Assembly: GCF_004321985.1 (NCBI RefSeq)
Contig: NZ_SCQN01000046.1
Coordinates: 248,001-312,000 of the forward strand
DNA length: 64,000 nucleotides
Source: Castellaniella sp.
GTDB lineage: Bacteria; Pseudomonadota; Gammaproteobacteria; Burkholderiales; Burkholderiaceae_B
Reading direction: 5' to 3'
A model generated the notes under the pieces. The model was not told where the DNA came from, searched no databases, and saw only the letters and a list, made by a program, of their open reading frames with translations. The position numbers and the translations under genes are program-made. Position 1 is the first letter of the stretch. Each line of letters opens with the position of its first letter. Below, one piece after another: positions 15,869-24,845 of this stretch.

Positions 15869-17205
15869 GATGTGGGCGCCTTGATGCCGCGGTCGGGGCT
15901 TTCCCAGCGAGCCCGGCAGCGACGATGATGCTTGAGCATGACCTTGGGGAAGCTCCAGAGGGTGGTCAGCAGATTGACCATCCAGTAGGCCAGTGGGTAC
16001 CAGATGACCCAGTACAGGGAATGGCTCAGATTGCGTTCATAGCGATGGTCGATGAAGACGCTGAGGCAGAACTGCAGTAGGCAGGCCATGGCCAGGACCA
16101 TGCCGGTGAATGCCGGGGGGATCAGCGTCTCGATGTGGATGTGATTGGGCAGTGTCACGAACAGTCCTATCGTCCACAGGACGATGGACAGGATCAGGGC
16201 AAAGGCCCAGATCGCTGAAATGCAGTACTCCAGCACCATGGGCCACAGGCGGCGGTTATGCCAGGACCAGATGTTTGGCACGTTCTTCAGAAAGACCTCG
16301 GCACCCCCCTGGGCCCAGCGCAGGCGCTGCTTCCATAGGCCCCCCAGCGTTTCGGGCATCAGGATCCAGCACAGTGCCCGCGGTTCGAAGAAGATTGACC
16401 AGTGGTCGCGTTGCAGCTTCCAGCTAATATCGATGTCTTCTGTCACCATATCCAGGCTCCAGTAGCCGACCCGGTCCAGCGCGCTGCGCCGGAAAGCTGC
16501 CACGACGCCCGAAACTGTGAAGATCTGACCGTAGACCCGCTGGGTGCGCTTGATCAGTCCTACGATTGAGGAAAACTCGCCGACCTGGATGCGGCCGATC
16601 AACGTCGAGCGCGTGCGCACGCGAGGGTTGCCTGTGACGGCGCCGACACGTGGGTGCTCGAGCAACGGGGCGACCAGGTAGTTCACTGCATCGCGATCCA
16701 GGATGGCGTCACCGTCGATGCAGACCAGATAGTCGCTGCGGGCTGCCAGCGCACCCATGCGCAGAGCCATGGCCTTGCCCTGGTTCTGCGCCAGGTGGAC
16801 GATGTGCAGCCGGCGGTGTCCGGTGGCTAGTTCGTCCACTATGGCCCCGGTGTTGTCGGTGGAGCCGTCATCGATGGCGATGACTTCCACCCGCAGATAA
16901 CGTTGGTCCAGCGCCGCCAGGATCGTTTCGGCACCATGCTCGGCTTCGTTGTGACAGGGAATCAGGATCGAGACCAGCGGGCCGCCCTTGAGTTCGGGTG
17001 GTGCGACGTCAGGCCCCCAGGGCTGATGACGTTCCCAGTGCAACCAGTAATACAGGCCGCCGAACATCCACAACCCCGACATGAACAGAGGGTAAAGGAA
17101 TACGAAGTCCAGGATCAGGTCGCCCGTCCACAGCAGGGCCGCCCCGAAAGGCGCGCCGAGCACCACGCACAGGATTAGAAAGGCAAGCAGTCGATCTGTC
17201 ATCAC
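15865..17205 (-). CDS. pgaC: Poly-beta-1,6-N-acetylglucosamine synthase PgaC
   Basis: A 446-residue family-2 glycosyltransferase in the inner membrane that polymerises UDP-GlcNAc into PNAG. Two N-terminal membrane helices (residues ~7-55) precede the catalytic domain with VSILIPCHNE, the DDGSTDNTG nucleotide motif, CIDGDAILD (DXD-like), the TEDIDISW acceptor motif and QRLRWAQGG (the Q-x-x-R-W processivity motif). Three more membrane helices follow from about residue 315. All key residues are present. It sits between pgaB (10 bp) and pgaD (4-base overlap). Confidence 0.95.
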   Translation of the reverse strand: MMTDRLLAFLILCVVLGAPFGAALLWTGDLILDFVFLYPLFMSGLWMFGGLYYWLHWERHQPWGPDVAPPELKGGPLVSILIPCHNEAEHGAETILAALDQRYLRVEVIAIDDGSTDNTGAIVDELATGHRRLHIVHLAQNQGKAMALRMGALAARSDYLVCIDGDAILDRDAVNYLVAPLLEHPRVGAVTGNPRVRTRSTLIGRIQVGEFSSIVGLIKRTQRVYGQIFTVSGVVAAFRRSALDRVGYWSLDMVTEDIDISWKLQRDHWSIFFEPRALCWILMPETLGGLWKQRLRWAQGGAEVFLKNVPNIWSWHNRRLWPMVLEYCISAIWAFALILSIVLWTIGLFVTLPNHIHIETLIPPAFTGMVLAMACLLQFCLSVFIDHRYERNLSHSLYWVIWYPLAYWMVNLLTTLWSFPKVMLKHHRRCRARWESPDRGIKAPTS

Positions 17206-17214
17206 GGATCCTCC

Positions 17215-19239
17215 TTATCGGTAGGGATACCAGGCATTCGAGATAGCCGGCCGAATGATTTTCAGTACCGGCTGGTTTTCCACGAAATCGTCGGGGTAGT
17301 AGCCGAAATTCTGAATGCCCAGTCGCTGCAAGTGCTGCATCCAGCCGGCCAAGATGTGGCTAGATACGGGTGGTTGGCCGGGCAGGTTCCAGTCGCGGGC
17401 CTGGAGCTCGAAGACTGTGTGGTCCAGGGCGCCTGGGTGCCGGCTGACAGCGGCGACCAGACGATCGATCCAGGCCATGGATCTTGATGTGTGGACCTGT
17501 TCCATCAGAGGCATGGTCATGGGAACGGTCCAGTCGTAGGTCTTCAGGAAATCGCCCAGATTCTGCGCGAACCAGGTCTCGCTGGCCGGATTCAGAATCG
17601 GCTTGGAGTACAGATTGCGGGCGGTCCTGACCTGCGGCCCCCGGACGGCTCGGACGTGTTCGGTCAGCATCTTGGTGAAATCGATCAGTGCCTGGCTCTT
17701 GAAGCGGGTCCAACGTTGCAGGGTGGCCGGGTCCGCCCGCAGCGCCTGGATGGAATCCGGTAGGCCAGCCTGGCGGTACGCGGCCAGCGCGGGCGGGCTA
17801 GCGTCCTCGAAGTCGCTGAGCAGCGCGTCATCATGGAACAGGATGCCGTCGATCGGGGCGCTGCGCGCCAGGTCCTCGTACAGGCCGGTGATCTCGGCGC
17901 GCGCCTTTGGGGCGAAGGGCGACAGGCGCTGGTACTGGGTGGGGTCCGGGCGTGGGGCGGCATTGGGATGGTCGGGATCCCAGCGACTGACCCGGGCGAT
18001 CATGGGCGACAGATTGAAGCTGAGGACCGGCATCCAGGCGTAGACCGCGACGTGCGCACGCGTCTGCAACTGCCAGACTGCGCGGTTGAACAGGTCCGCG
18101 CGCATGGGCAGCCAATGGTTGGGGAAATAGACCTCGCGCGCCAGCCCGTCGCCGGTGGGGTCGGCGAAGGCCTGCAGGAAGACCGTGCTGACTTGCAGAT
18201 CGGCAATCCGCTGCACAAGAGCCCCCAGGTTCTTGTCCATCTGGGCCGGATCTGGATCGTAGACGTAGTCCAGATCCACCTGTGTCACACGCATGCGGGG
18301 GCGCGCCTCAGCTCGCAGGACGGCTTGGGAAAATGCGGAGACACCCGGCGAATCCGTCACCAGCAATCGGGGAATCGACATTGGATGATCCGTACTGCCC
18401 AGGCCGTCATCGAGGGTCAGTGCCATCTGATAGCCATGCTTGTGGATGAGGTCCAGGGTTTCTCCGTTGGCGGCGCCATAGGGCCAGATCCACACGCGTG
18501 GCGATTTTCCGGTTACCTCGCGAAGTTTCCGGGTGATCTGTTCAACATCGCTGCCGATGCGCTGGCGATAGGCGGCATCGGTCTCGTAGGTGCGCGTCTT
18601 CGCGTCATACCGGTGGGTGGTGGCGGCAGGTTCCAGGTTGCCTGTGGGGTTGCCTGGGATGCCGCGATGCAGGTTTTCGGTATGTGAGGCAATCTCGACC
18701 AGGCCTGATCGGGCGACCTGCCGGACCTGGTCCCAGGTGGCAAAGCGTTCCCGGGGGATCTCCGCGTTGCCGAAATGCACCGGTTTGTCGTCGGGCGTGC
18801 CGACCCATGCGCCTACCGGCGCCCAGATGGCGGGCCAGTTCATGGATTTCAGGAAGGGGAACACACGGGTGTAGAAACTGCGGAAGCCATCGTCGAAGGT
18901 GAGCAGCACGGCCTTGGGCGGTAGCGGTTTGCCGCCGGCGTGGGCCTTCAGGATCTGGTCCACGGAGACTGGCTGGTAGCCGTTGTCGTGCAGCCATCCC
19001 ATCTGGGCGACGAACAGGTCCGTGCGCACCGCCACGAAGCGCTGGTCGGGGTCCTTGTCTTCGATGTCGTGGTAGGCCAGTGTCAGCAGGGCATTGTGAG
19101 GCCAGGGCTGGTCGATGCGTGCCACCGGTCGTTCGGCGGGCGGGGTAAAGGTCGGGACATCGCGCGCGCAGCCGGTCAGCAGAACCACGCCGAACGACAG
19201 CAGAAGCAAACGCAGGCGGAAGGAGGCGAAGGATTGCAT
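17215..19239 (-). CDS. pgaB: PNAG deacetylase / hydrolase lipoprotein PgaB
   Basis: A 674-residue two-domain lipoprotein (lipobox LLTGC near residue 24). The N-terminal polysaccharide deacetylase domain (about 50-300) removes some acetyl groups from PNAG so it can leave the cell: TLAYHDIED and the metal-binding TFDDGFRSF motif are present, with WPYGAANGE further on. The C-terminal glycoside-hydrolase-like domain (about 320-670; VDLDYVYDPDPAQMDKN ... DGILFHDDA) binds and clips the deaminated polymer in E. coli and Bordetella. Length matches PgaB/BpsB. It acts in the periplasm. Confidence 0.95.
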   Translation of the reverse strand: MQSFASFRLRLLLLSFGVVLLTGCARDVPTFTPPAERPVARIDQPWPHNALLTLAYHDIEDKDPDQRFVAVRTDLFVAQMGWLHDNGYQPVSVDQILKAHAGGKPLPPKAVLLTFDDGFRSFYTRVFPFLKSMNWPAIWAPVGAWVGTPDDKPVHFGNAEIPRERFATWDQVRQVARSGLVEIASHTENLHRGIPGNPTGNLEPAATTHRYDAKTRTYETDAAYRQRIGSDVEQITRKLREVTGKSPRVWIWPYGAANGETLDLIHKHGYQMALTLDDGLGSTDHPMSIPRLLVTDSPGVSAFSQAVLRAEARPRMRVTQVDLDYVYDPDPAQMDKNLGALVQRIADLQVSTVFLQAFADPTGDGLAREVYFPNHWLPMRADLFNRAVWQLQTRAHVAVYAWMPVLSFNLSPMIARVSRWDPDHPNAAPRPDPTQYQRLSPFAPKARAEITGLYEDLARSAPIDGILFHDDALLSDFEDASPPALAAYRQAGLPDSIQALRADPATLQRWTRFKSQALIDFTKMLTEHVRAVRGPQVRTARNLYSKPILNPASETWFAQNLGDFLKTYDWTVPMTMPLMEQVHTSRSMAWIDRLVAAVSRHPGALDHTVFELQARDWNLPGQPPVSSHILAGWMQHLQRLGIQNFGYYPDDFVENQPVLKIIRPAISNAWYPYR

Positions 19240-19253
19240 GGCGTACTCCTGTC

Positions 19254-21704
19254 TCAGAATCGGTACGTCATGTTGACGAGGAAGTTGTAGTCACGTTCCC
19301 GCTGACCATCGTAGGGACGCGACGTGCCTGTGATCATGAAACCGACGTCCAGAACGTCGTTGTAGCGGTAGCGTTGGCCATAGCCGACCGTGACGATGCC
19401 CCCAGTGCCGAAGTTCCGTTGCGAATAGGTGCCCACGCCCAGCAGGAATTGCTGTTCCCAGCGGTTCTCGTAGCGCTGGTACAGCGTGTGTGTGATCTGC
19501 AGGGCGGGCAGAACTGTCAGGTCGGACTTTGGGTTGAAGTAGGGCGCGTCGTCCGCCGTATTGTGCGAGCCGGACAGATTCAACAGCGCGTCTACTTTCA
19601 CCTTCGGTGCGGTGTACAGGCGCTGGCGGCCGGACAGGCTGGCTTCCAGGCGATTATTGCCGTCGGAAAAGAACGAGGGAGTGATCGTCAGGACCCATTC
19701 GCGGCGATCGTCGCCCCGCCAGCGCAGGGACGCATTCAGGCTGTTGGCCGTGATGTTGTGCTTCAGCGCGCGCAGCGGTGTGTCTCTGGACAGCAGAGCC
19801 GCGCCGGCGCCTACTTGCCAGTGATCGTTCAGATCCACGAAGACCGACGCGGCCGCGCCGGTCTTCGTGCCATAACCGTAGCGGTTGCCGGAGACTTCCG
19901 CCTGGGCCGTGACAACCCGACTGCGCCATTCGGCCCCGGCTCGCGCCCAACCGTAATAGCCGTTGCCTTCGTCGAATTCGCCCTGGGAATAGCCGGTGCC
20001 GGCGAACACCCGCCAGTTTTCGTCGATAGGCGGCGAATACAGCACCGTGTCTAGGTTCCATTCGTGGCTGCCCAGCACGGGACTGTTGGTCGTCACGCCG
20101 CGGCTGGCGGTCATCCGCCACTCGGCCATGTTGTGCACCTCCCATTCCCGCGCCAGCCGCTGGACCGTGGTGTCTTCGGGGGCGCGCGCCGCCACGTCGT
20201 CGCGCAGCAGTTTTGCCTGGTGCCATTCCTGCAATGCCAGGGCAGTTTCGGCCTGGCCCACCTCGACCCCGATGGATCGTGGCATCTGGGATTCCGCGAT
20301 TTTCAGATCGCGTTCCGCGTGGTGCGGCAGATCCCGCGCCCGGTAGACCCCGGCGCGCATCGTCCGGATGTTGGTGTTGTCTGGGGCTGCCGCCACCATC
20401 TGGTCGAGTGTTTGTTGCGCCCGTACCGAGTCGCCTTCGTAGAGATAGCCCTGGGCGCGGGTCAGTTCAGCGTCCATGCGCAAGGGATTGGGCTCACGCA
20501 CCGGGGTACCCTTGTAGTAGTTCCAGATCGGTTGCTCCTGGATGGCGCGGTCCATCCCGGCGTTGGCCGCGTCATCCTGATTGGATTCGGTCAGCGCGTA
20601 GAACAGGCCGCTCTGATCGGCCAGCCGGTTGGCCGAGGTACGGTTTTGATGTATGGTCGCCAGCGACTGCTGGAACAAGGGGGCGGCTTTTTCTGGCTGT
20701 TGGAGATACAGATAGGCGGAAGCCACATCCCCCAGCACATAACTGGGCACCGGGGTGCCGTTGGCCCGCATTGCGTCGTAGCTGGTCACGACGTCCCGCA
20801 TGCGGCGGCGGGCGTGCAGGGCCTGCAGGCGGTCTGCCTCGGCGCGCTGGACGTCCGCCCGGGCTGTCGGCCCCATGGCCCGCCATTCAGCAATCAGCCG
20901 GTCATACAGGGACAGCGCCTGGTCGGCCAGGGCGAAACGGCTGGCCTCGCCCCGGGAATCCGCGGATGCCGCCCGGGTCAGCTGGGCGGCGACATCGGCC
21001 TGCAGCGAGCGGGTCTGGGCGGGGTCCATCACGCCGGGGTGGGCCTGTGTCATGCGCAGCGCCGCCTGGGGCAGTTGCGCGCGCTGCTGCGCCAGGATGT
21101 AGGCGCGCATCACGTAAGGCCTGGCCGGTGCCAGATCGTAGGCCTGCGACGCCTGTTCCAGCGCAGCGTAGGGCTGCCCCGCTTGGACATAGGCGTAGTC
21201 CAGTGCCAGATGGCTGTCGGCATTCCTGGGTTGCTGGGCGACGAGCTGACGGCCGCCTCGGATCGCGTCATCCGTGCGGCCGGCGTCGGCCAGAGTCATG
21301 ATGTGGCCGTAGGTAAATGCAGGCTGATTGTGGAACCGTCGTTCGCCCTGCTGAAAGAGGGTGATCGCATTGTTCCAGCGTTGCGTGTCGCGATAGGCGC
21401 GCGCCACCGTGTTCAGGGCCTGGGACGACAGGTTTCCGGGGGACTCGGCCTGTTCATAGGCCTGAGTGATTGCCTTGCTGTGGCCCGCCCAGCCCGAAAT
21501 CAGGATGTAATCACCGAGAACGCGGCGATCGTCGGGGGTCTGTCGAAGGCGCTGCCGCAGCATGGTCAGCGCCGGGGAATAGTCACCGGCGCGCGCCTGT
21601 TGTATCAGCGTGTCATAGTCTTGTGCGGGAGCACACAAGGCCATGCCAGGCGATGCCAAGGCTGCACAGATTGTGAGCGTAATGGGTAACAGGCAGTTCG
21701 ACAA
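19254..21704 (-). CDS. pgaA: PNAG outer-membrane porin PgaA
   Basis: An 816-residue exporter. After a signal peptide (to ~25) come about 500 residues of TPR-type helical repeats (for example LVAQQPRNADSHLALDYAYVQAGQPYAALEQASQAYDL), then a ~300-residue C-terminal beta-barrel ending in the outer-membrane signature aromatic residue (NFLVNMTYRF). It passes de-N-acetylated PNAG through the outer membrane. The only in-frame start after the upstream stop that fits is TTG 21704, with GGGG 6 bases before it; a rare start that may keep levels low. Only 25 bp separate it from the curli gene csgH upstream. Confidence 0.93.
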   Translation of the reverse strand: MSNCLLPITLTICAALASPGMALCAPAQDYDTLIQQARAGDYSPALTMLRQRLRQTPDDRRVLGDYILISGWAGHSKAITQAYEQAESPGNLSSQALNTVARAYRDTQRWNNAITLFQQGERRFHNQPAFTYGHIMTLADAGRTDDAIRGGRQLVAQQPRNADSHLALDYAYVQAGQPYAALEQASQAYDLAPARPYVMRAYILAQQRAQLPQAALRMTQAHPGVMDPAQTRSLQADVAAQLTRAASADSRGEASRFALADQALSLYDRLIAEWRAMGPTARADVQRAEADRLQALHARRRMRDVVTSYDAMRANGTPVPSYVLGDVASAYLYLQQPEKAAPLFQQSLATIHQNRTSANRLADQSGLFYALTESNQDDAANAGMDRAIQEQPIWNYYKGTPVREPNPLRMDAELTRAQGYLYEGDSVRAQQTLDQMVAAAPDNTNIRTMRAGVYRARDLPHHAERDLKIAESQMPRSIGVEVGQAETALALQEWHQAKLLRDDVAARAPEDTTVQRLAREWEVHNMAEWRMTASRGVTTNSPVLGSHEWNLDTVLYSPPIDENWRVFAGTGYSQGEFDEGNGYYGWARAGAEWRSRVVTAQAEVSGNRYGYGTKTGAAASVFVDLNDHWQVGAGAALLSRDTPLRALKHNITANSLNASLRWRGDDRREWVLTITPSFFSDGNNRLEASLSGRQRLYTAPKVKVDALLNLSGSHNTADDAPYFNPKSDLTVLPALQITHTLYQRYENRWEQQFLLGVGTYSQRNFGTGGIVTVGYGQRYRYNDVLDVGFMITGTSRPYDGQRERDYNFLVNMTYRF

Positions 21705-21729
21705 GGCGGGCCCCGCGGTCAGTCATGGT

Positions 21730-22047
21730 TTACTGGGCTTGCGGGCATTCGAACTGATAGCTGCCCGCCCGGTTACCGTTGGCAAACAAAACCAGTTTGA
21801 TCTCACAGTGGTCCCGTTCCCCGACAGATAGGGAGAAACGTGTGAGCGCGGTGGGGGTGTTGGCCCTCAGCCGCACGTCGCCGCTTTGATTGATGGTGGA
21901 TGTGCCGCTGATGCCCTGCTTGGTGGCGCTCAGCTGATATCGGACGGTGCCATTTTCATGGCTTTGCACGTAGGGGATGACCACGCTCGGCTGTGTGCCA
22001 GGTACGGTGTCCAGCCAGACTTGCAGGTTCATATCTGCAGCCATCAT
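21730..22047 (-). CDS. csgH: CsgH/CsgC-like curli chaperone
   Basis: A 105-residue all-beta protein (WLDTVPGTQPSVVIPYVQSHENGTVRYQLSATKQG, SGTSTINQSGDVRL, FSLSVGERDHCEIKLVLF). It resembles CsgC/CsgH, the periplasmic Ig-like factor that stops curli subunits from polymerising too early. Two Cys residues near the C-terminus could form a disulfide. The best start is ATG 22047, because GGGAG lies 6 bases upstream. Neither it nor the in-frame GTG at 22071 gives a signal peptide, which is odd for a periplasmic chaperone. It follows csgA by 99 bp and precedes pgaA by 25 bp. Confidence 0.7.
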   Translation of the reverse strand: MMAADMNLQVWLDTVPGTQPSVVIPYVQSHENGTVRYQLSATKQGISGTSTINQSGDVRLRANTPTALTRFSLSVGERDHCEIKLVLFANGNRAGSYQFECPQAQ

Positions 22048-22146
22048 GATCATCTCCCGGTGCTTCACCACACGAGATGCTGTTCCAGTGGCCAGGCGTG
22101 GCCCGAAGGCCCGCCCGGTAATGCCCCTGGGCGGGGTGCCGAAGGC

Positions 22147-22770
22147 TTACCAGCCTGTCTGAGTGAATGTTGCCGTGTTGAAGGAGCCGATCTGGACGGC
22201 CGTTGCGCCCAGGTTGGAACCCGTCTGCATGACAGTGGCGGTATTCAGGGAGCCTTCCTGATACAGGTTGGCCATCTGGTGCGAGCCATTCTTCTGCGTG
22301 ACATTGGCAACGTTCCTGTAGTCGATCTGGACGATCTTCGCATCCGCATCGTTTGTCCACGACTGCTTCACGTTGGCCGTGTTGTTATAGCCATCCTGAT
22401 ACACATCGGACTTCGCGCCCACCGCGTATTCCTGCGTCGTATTGGTCACGTTCTGCTGACCCTTCTGGACGATCTTGGAATTGGACCCGGCGGTATGTGT
22501 TTGCGTGGCATTGGCATACTGGTTATAGCCTCGCTGGGTGATGTCGATAGTGGCAGGCCCAAACCAGTTGTTGTTCTGGGTCGCCTTGGCGACGTGGCTG
22601 TCACCCATCTGATTGATGGAGGCCGATGCACTGGCGTTGTACGCCTGTGTGATGGCGGCGTCATTATTGAAGCCATTCTGGTAGGTGTTCCCAGTGCTGC
22701 CTGCGAATGCCGCGGTCCCTGCGAATGCCAGGGCAAGACCGGATGCAAGTGCGCAAAGTTGGGTTTTCAT
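22147..22770 (-). CDS. csgA: Major curlin subunit, CsgA-like
   Basis: A 207-residue secreted amyloid subunit. The signal peptide ends at AFAG (residue ~23). The rest is made of imperfect ~18-23-residue repeats of the curlin pattern (x6-Q-x-G-x2-N-x-A-x3-Q), for example YQNGFNNDAAITQ, INQMGDSHVAKATQ, ITQRGYNQYANATQ, VYQDGYNNTANVKQ, LYQEGSLNTATVMQ and VQIGSFNTATFTQ. It is longer than E. coli CsgA (about 150 residues) because it has more repeats (about eight). It lies in the csgEFG-BA-H run and is the probable main fibre component. Confidence 0.88.
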   Translation of the reverse strand: MKTQLCALASGLALAFAGTAAFAGSTGNTYQNGFNNDAAITQAYNASASASINQMGDSHVAKATQNNNWFGPATIDITQRGYNQYANATQTHTAGSNSKIVQKGQQNVTNTTQEYAVGAKSDVYQDGYNNTANVKQSWTNDADAKIVQIDYRNVANVTQKNGSHQMANLYQEGSLNTATVMQTGSNLGATAVQIGSFNTATFTQTGW

Positions 22771-22865
22771 GGTGAAACTCCTGTTGAGTCAACAAGACCT
22801 GTTTGAGAAATACGCCACCCGGCGGTCTTGGTACCGAGCTTTGTAATTACGAAAGCGGGTTGGAC

Positions 22866-23420
22866 TTACTTGAATAGAAAGACTTTCAGCACCAGGCCGT
22901 TGCCGAGTTGTGTGATCGGCGGCAGCGCTCCCGGGGCTACCTGGGTAACCATTAACTGGTTGGCGTTTCCGAACTGGTTGAGGGTTGCGGAGGTATTGCT
23001 GGCGTACTGCTCCAGCCTGGCTTTGTTTCCTATCCCTCTCTGATTGATCTCGCCGGAGTCGTTGCCACCGGCTTGCGTGATCGAAGCGTCATTACCCATT
23101 CCATACTGGGCTACGACAGCGACATTGTTCATGCCGGTCTGAGAGGCTGTGGCGCGGTTGTTGATGCCTTCCTGGGAGGTGGACGCCATGGCATTGGCGC
23201 CTTTCTGGGTGATGTGGCTGGTGTTCAGGGTGCCTTGCTGAAAGGTCGTGGCCCGCAAGGATGACGTGCCCAGCTCCGTGGGCGGCAGTTCCGACAGGGA
23301 CGAAAGATCCGGACTGCTGCAGTAGCCCGTCAGGGGGGCTGCAATTAGCAGCGCGAAGATGCTCAGAATCAGCCCCTGCCGGGCGGGCTGACCTGTGGTA
23401 TGTGATTTGGACTCGATCAT
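22866..23420 (-). CDS. csgB: Minor curlin / nucleator, CsgB-like
   Basis: A 184-residue secreted protein with a signal segment (GLILSIFALLIAAPLTGYCSS) after a polar N-terminus of ~15 residues. Curlin repeats follow: TFQQGTLNTSHITQ, GANAMASTSQ, GINNRATASQ, GMNNVAVVAQ, GMGNDASITQ, QRGIGNKARLEQ and FGNANQLMVTQ. The tail is hydrophobic and basic (LGNGLVLKVFLFK), as in CsgB nucleators that anchor fibres to the cell. It comes between csgG and csgA. Gene order plus the non-repeat tail favour CsgB over a second CsgA. Confidence 0.83.
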   Translation of the reverse strand: MIESKSHTTGQPARQGLILSIFALLIAAPLTGYCSSPDLSSLSELPPTELGTSSLRATTFQQGTLNTSHITQKGANAMASTSQEGINNRATASQTGMNNVAVVAQYGMGNDASITQAGGNDSGEINQRGIGNKARLEQYASNTSATLNQFGNANQLMVTQVAPGALPPITQLGNGLVLKVFLFK

Positions 23421-23456
23421 GATGAACTCCAGATCAGGCGGAGGGCGGCAGGGCGC

Positions 23457-24413
23457 TTAGTGCGCGGATGCCTTGCCATCGTCTGTTGTGACCACTGTTT
23501 CCGGCTTGGCAGGCTGGCGTGGGGTCACGGTCACCGTGTATTCCTTCTTTTCGGTATTCAGATAGCGCTGAAGCAGGGGATTGTTCCAGTCGGACGGGTT
23601 CTTCAGACGCCAGAGGTTGTTCTTGATTCCCTCGACGGTCAGGTGCATGACGGCGGCGTCGATGGCTTCCTTGACGGCGAGCTGGGCGGGTTCATTACTG
23701 GTGTAGCCTCCTTCGATCTCAAGCAGGTCGTAGTAGTTGACGAAACGGAAGTAGCTGGGGTGGATCTCGTACGACCAGATGGTCTTGGTCGTCGAGACGC
23801 TGTTCAGAACCTCGCCGGTCATGACGTCCACCGCGCGCAGATTGATCGTGACCTGATCCACGCTGTACTGGGTTGTCAAGCCGATACCCAGGAACTTGGC
23901 ACCCAGGCCCCCGGTGCGTGTATTGGTGTCGTAGGCGACAATGCCGCCTTCCAGGATGATCGACGCCGGCAGCAGGTTCGGGACGCTGGCAGGCGGTTGA
24001 CCCCCGTTTTGCGGGTGATCGTCGACCGCGCGCAGAACCCGACGTTCAGTCAGCAGGGATTGCAGGCCTTCGCGCTCCACCGGGATATACCAGCCGGAAT
24101 CCTTCAGCGCCTTCGTCAGCATCGATGCGGCCCCCTGCGTCACCGCGGTGGAAAACGCGCTGCTGGGTGACGGTCTGTATTGGCCCGTCTCATCCCGGAA
24201 CCCGTACACGGCCGCCACGATCCTGCGCTGTGGAGGTGGCAGCTTCATCAGGTCGATCGTCGAAGGCGTCGCCGGAGTCAGTTGCGCTTCATTCGAGACG
24301 TTCATCGGCTTTTGCAAGGCGCACGCCGACAATGTCAGCAACGCCAGGGCACTGACGGCCAAGCGACGAGCCCGGGATACGGCTGGGAAGATCGAGATCT
24401 GAAGGGTGCTCAT
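23457..24413 (-). CDS. csgG: Curli secretion channel CsgG
   Basis: A 318-residue outer-membrane lipoprotein (lipobox LTLSAC near residue 31) that forms the nonameric curli export pore. Typical CsgG segments are visible: PPPQRRIVAAVYGFRDETGQYRP, STAVTQGAASMLTKALKDSGWYIPVEREGLQSLLTERR, and GGQPPASVPNLLPASIILEGGIVAYDTNTRTGGLGAKFLGIG, which includes the transmembrane hairpin region. The C-terminus is longer than in E. coli by ~40 residues (PRQPAKPETVVTTDDGKASAH) and polar. It follows csgF by 27 bp. Confidence 0.95.
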   Translation of the reverse strand: MSTLQISIFPAVSRARRLAVSALALLTLSACALQKPMNVSNEAQLTPATPSTIDLMKLPPPQRRIVAAVYGFRDETGQYRPSPSSAFSTAVTQGAASMLTKALKDSGWYIPVEREGLQSLLTERRVLRAVDDHPQNGGQPPASVPNLLPASIILEGGIVAYDTNTRTGGLGAKFLGIGLTTQYSVDQVTINLRAVDVMTGEVLNSVSTTKTIWSYEIHPSYFRFVNYYDLLEIEGGYTSNEPAQLAVKEAIDAAVMHLTVEGIKNNLWRLKNPSDWNNPLLQRYLNTEKKEYTVTVTPRQPAKPETVVTTDDGKASAH

Positions 24414-24440
24414 GATAGATCCTCGGGGTTGGTTTCCGGG

Positions 24441-24845
24441 TCAGTTGATTGGTATGTTTGTGGTGCCGGTGATGCCTGATGTGTGTGGGGTGGTGCTTGT
24501 CGTGCCGGATCCGTTCATGTTGATGAGGTGCGCGTTTCCGTTGAGGTCGACCCAATATAGGTTGTTGCCTCGCTGGATCAGGAATCCGTTGTTGGTCTGC
24601 AGGATTTGTCCGATGTTGTCGAGCCCGAGGTCGTCTATCGGGTACGGGTATCGCTTCTGCGCCTGGGCGCTTTGCAGCAGGTAGGCGCCGTTGAGTGGAT
24701 TTCCGCCGAATGACGGGTTCACCGGTGTGTATTGCAGCTGGCCCGCCATCGCGGGGCCGGACATCAGCGCGCAGGATGCAACAACCGCCAGCGCAGTTCG
24801 GATGGGGGTCTTCCGCAGGTGAGTCCTGATTTCATGTAAGCTCAT
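24441..24845 (-). CDS. csgF: Curli assembly protein CsgF
   Basis: A 134-residue secreted protein. A signal peptide to about residue 34 (SGPAMAGQ) exposes the mature start LQYTPVNPSFGGNPLNGAYLL, the conserved CsgF segment that plugs into the CsgG pore. CsgF sits at the cell surface and helps CsgB nucleate the fibre. The C-terminus has a low-complexity Thr/Ser/Gly end. Its ATG directly follows the csgE stop codon. Confidence 0.93.
   Translation of the reverse strand: MSLHEIRTHLRKTPIRTALAVVASCALMSGPAMAGQLQYTPVNPSFGGNPLNGAYLLQSAQAQKRYPYPIDDLGLDNIGQILQTNNGFLIQRGNNLYWVDLNGNAHLINMNGSGTTSTTPHTSGITGTTNIPIN

Noticed and set aside
20064-21689. A 541-codon plus-strand frame opposite pgaA
   Set aside because: It is the antisense of the TPR part of PgaA; no domain and no ribosome site.
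22147-23420. DNA repeats in the curlin genes as a repeat array or mobile element
   Set aside because: They are the coding repeats of amyloid subunits, with silent differences between units.
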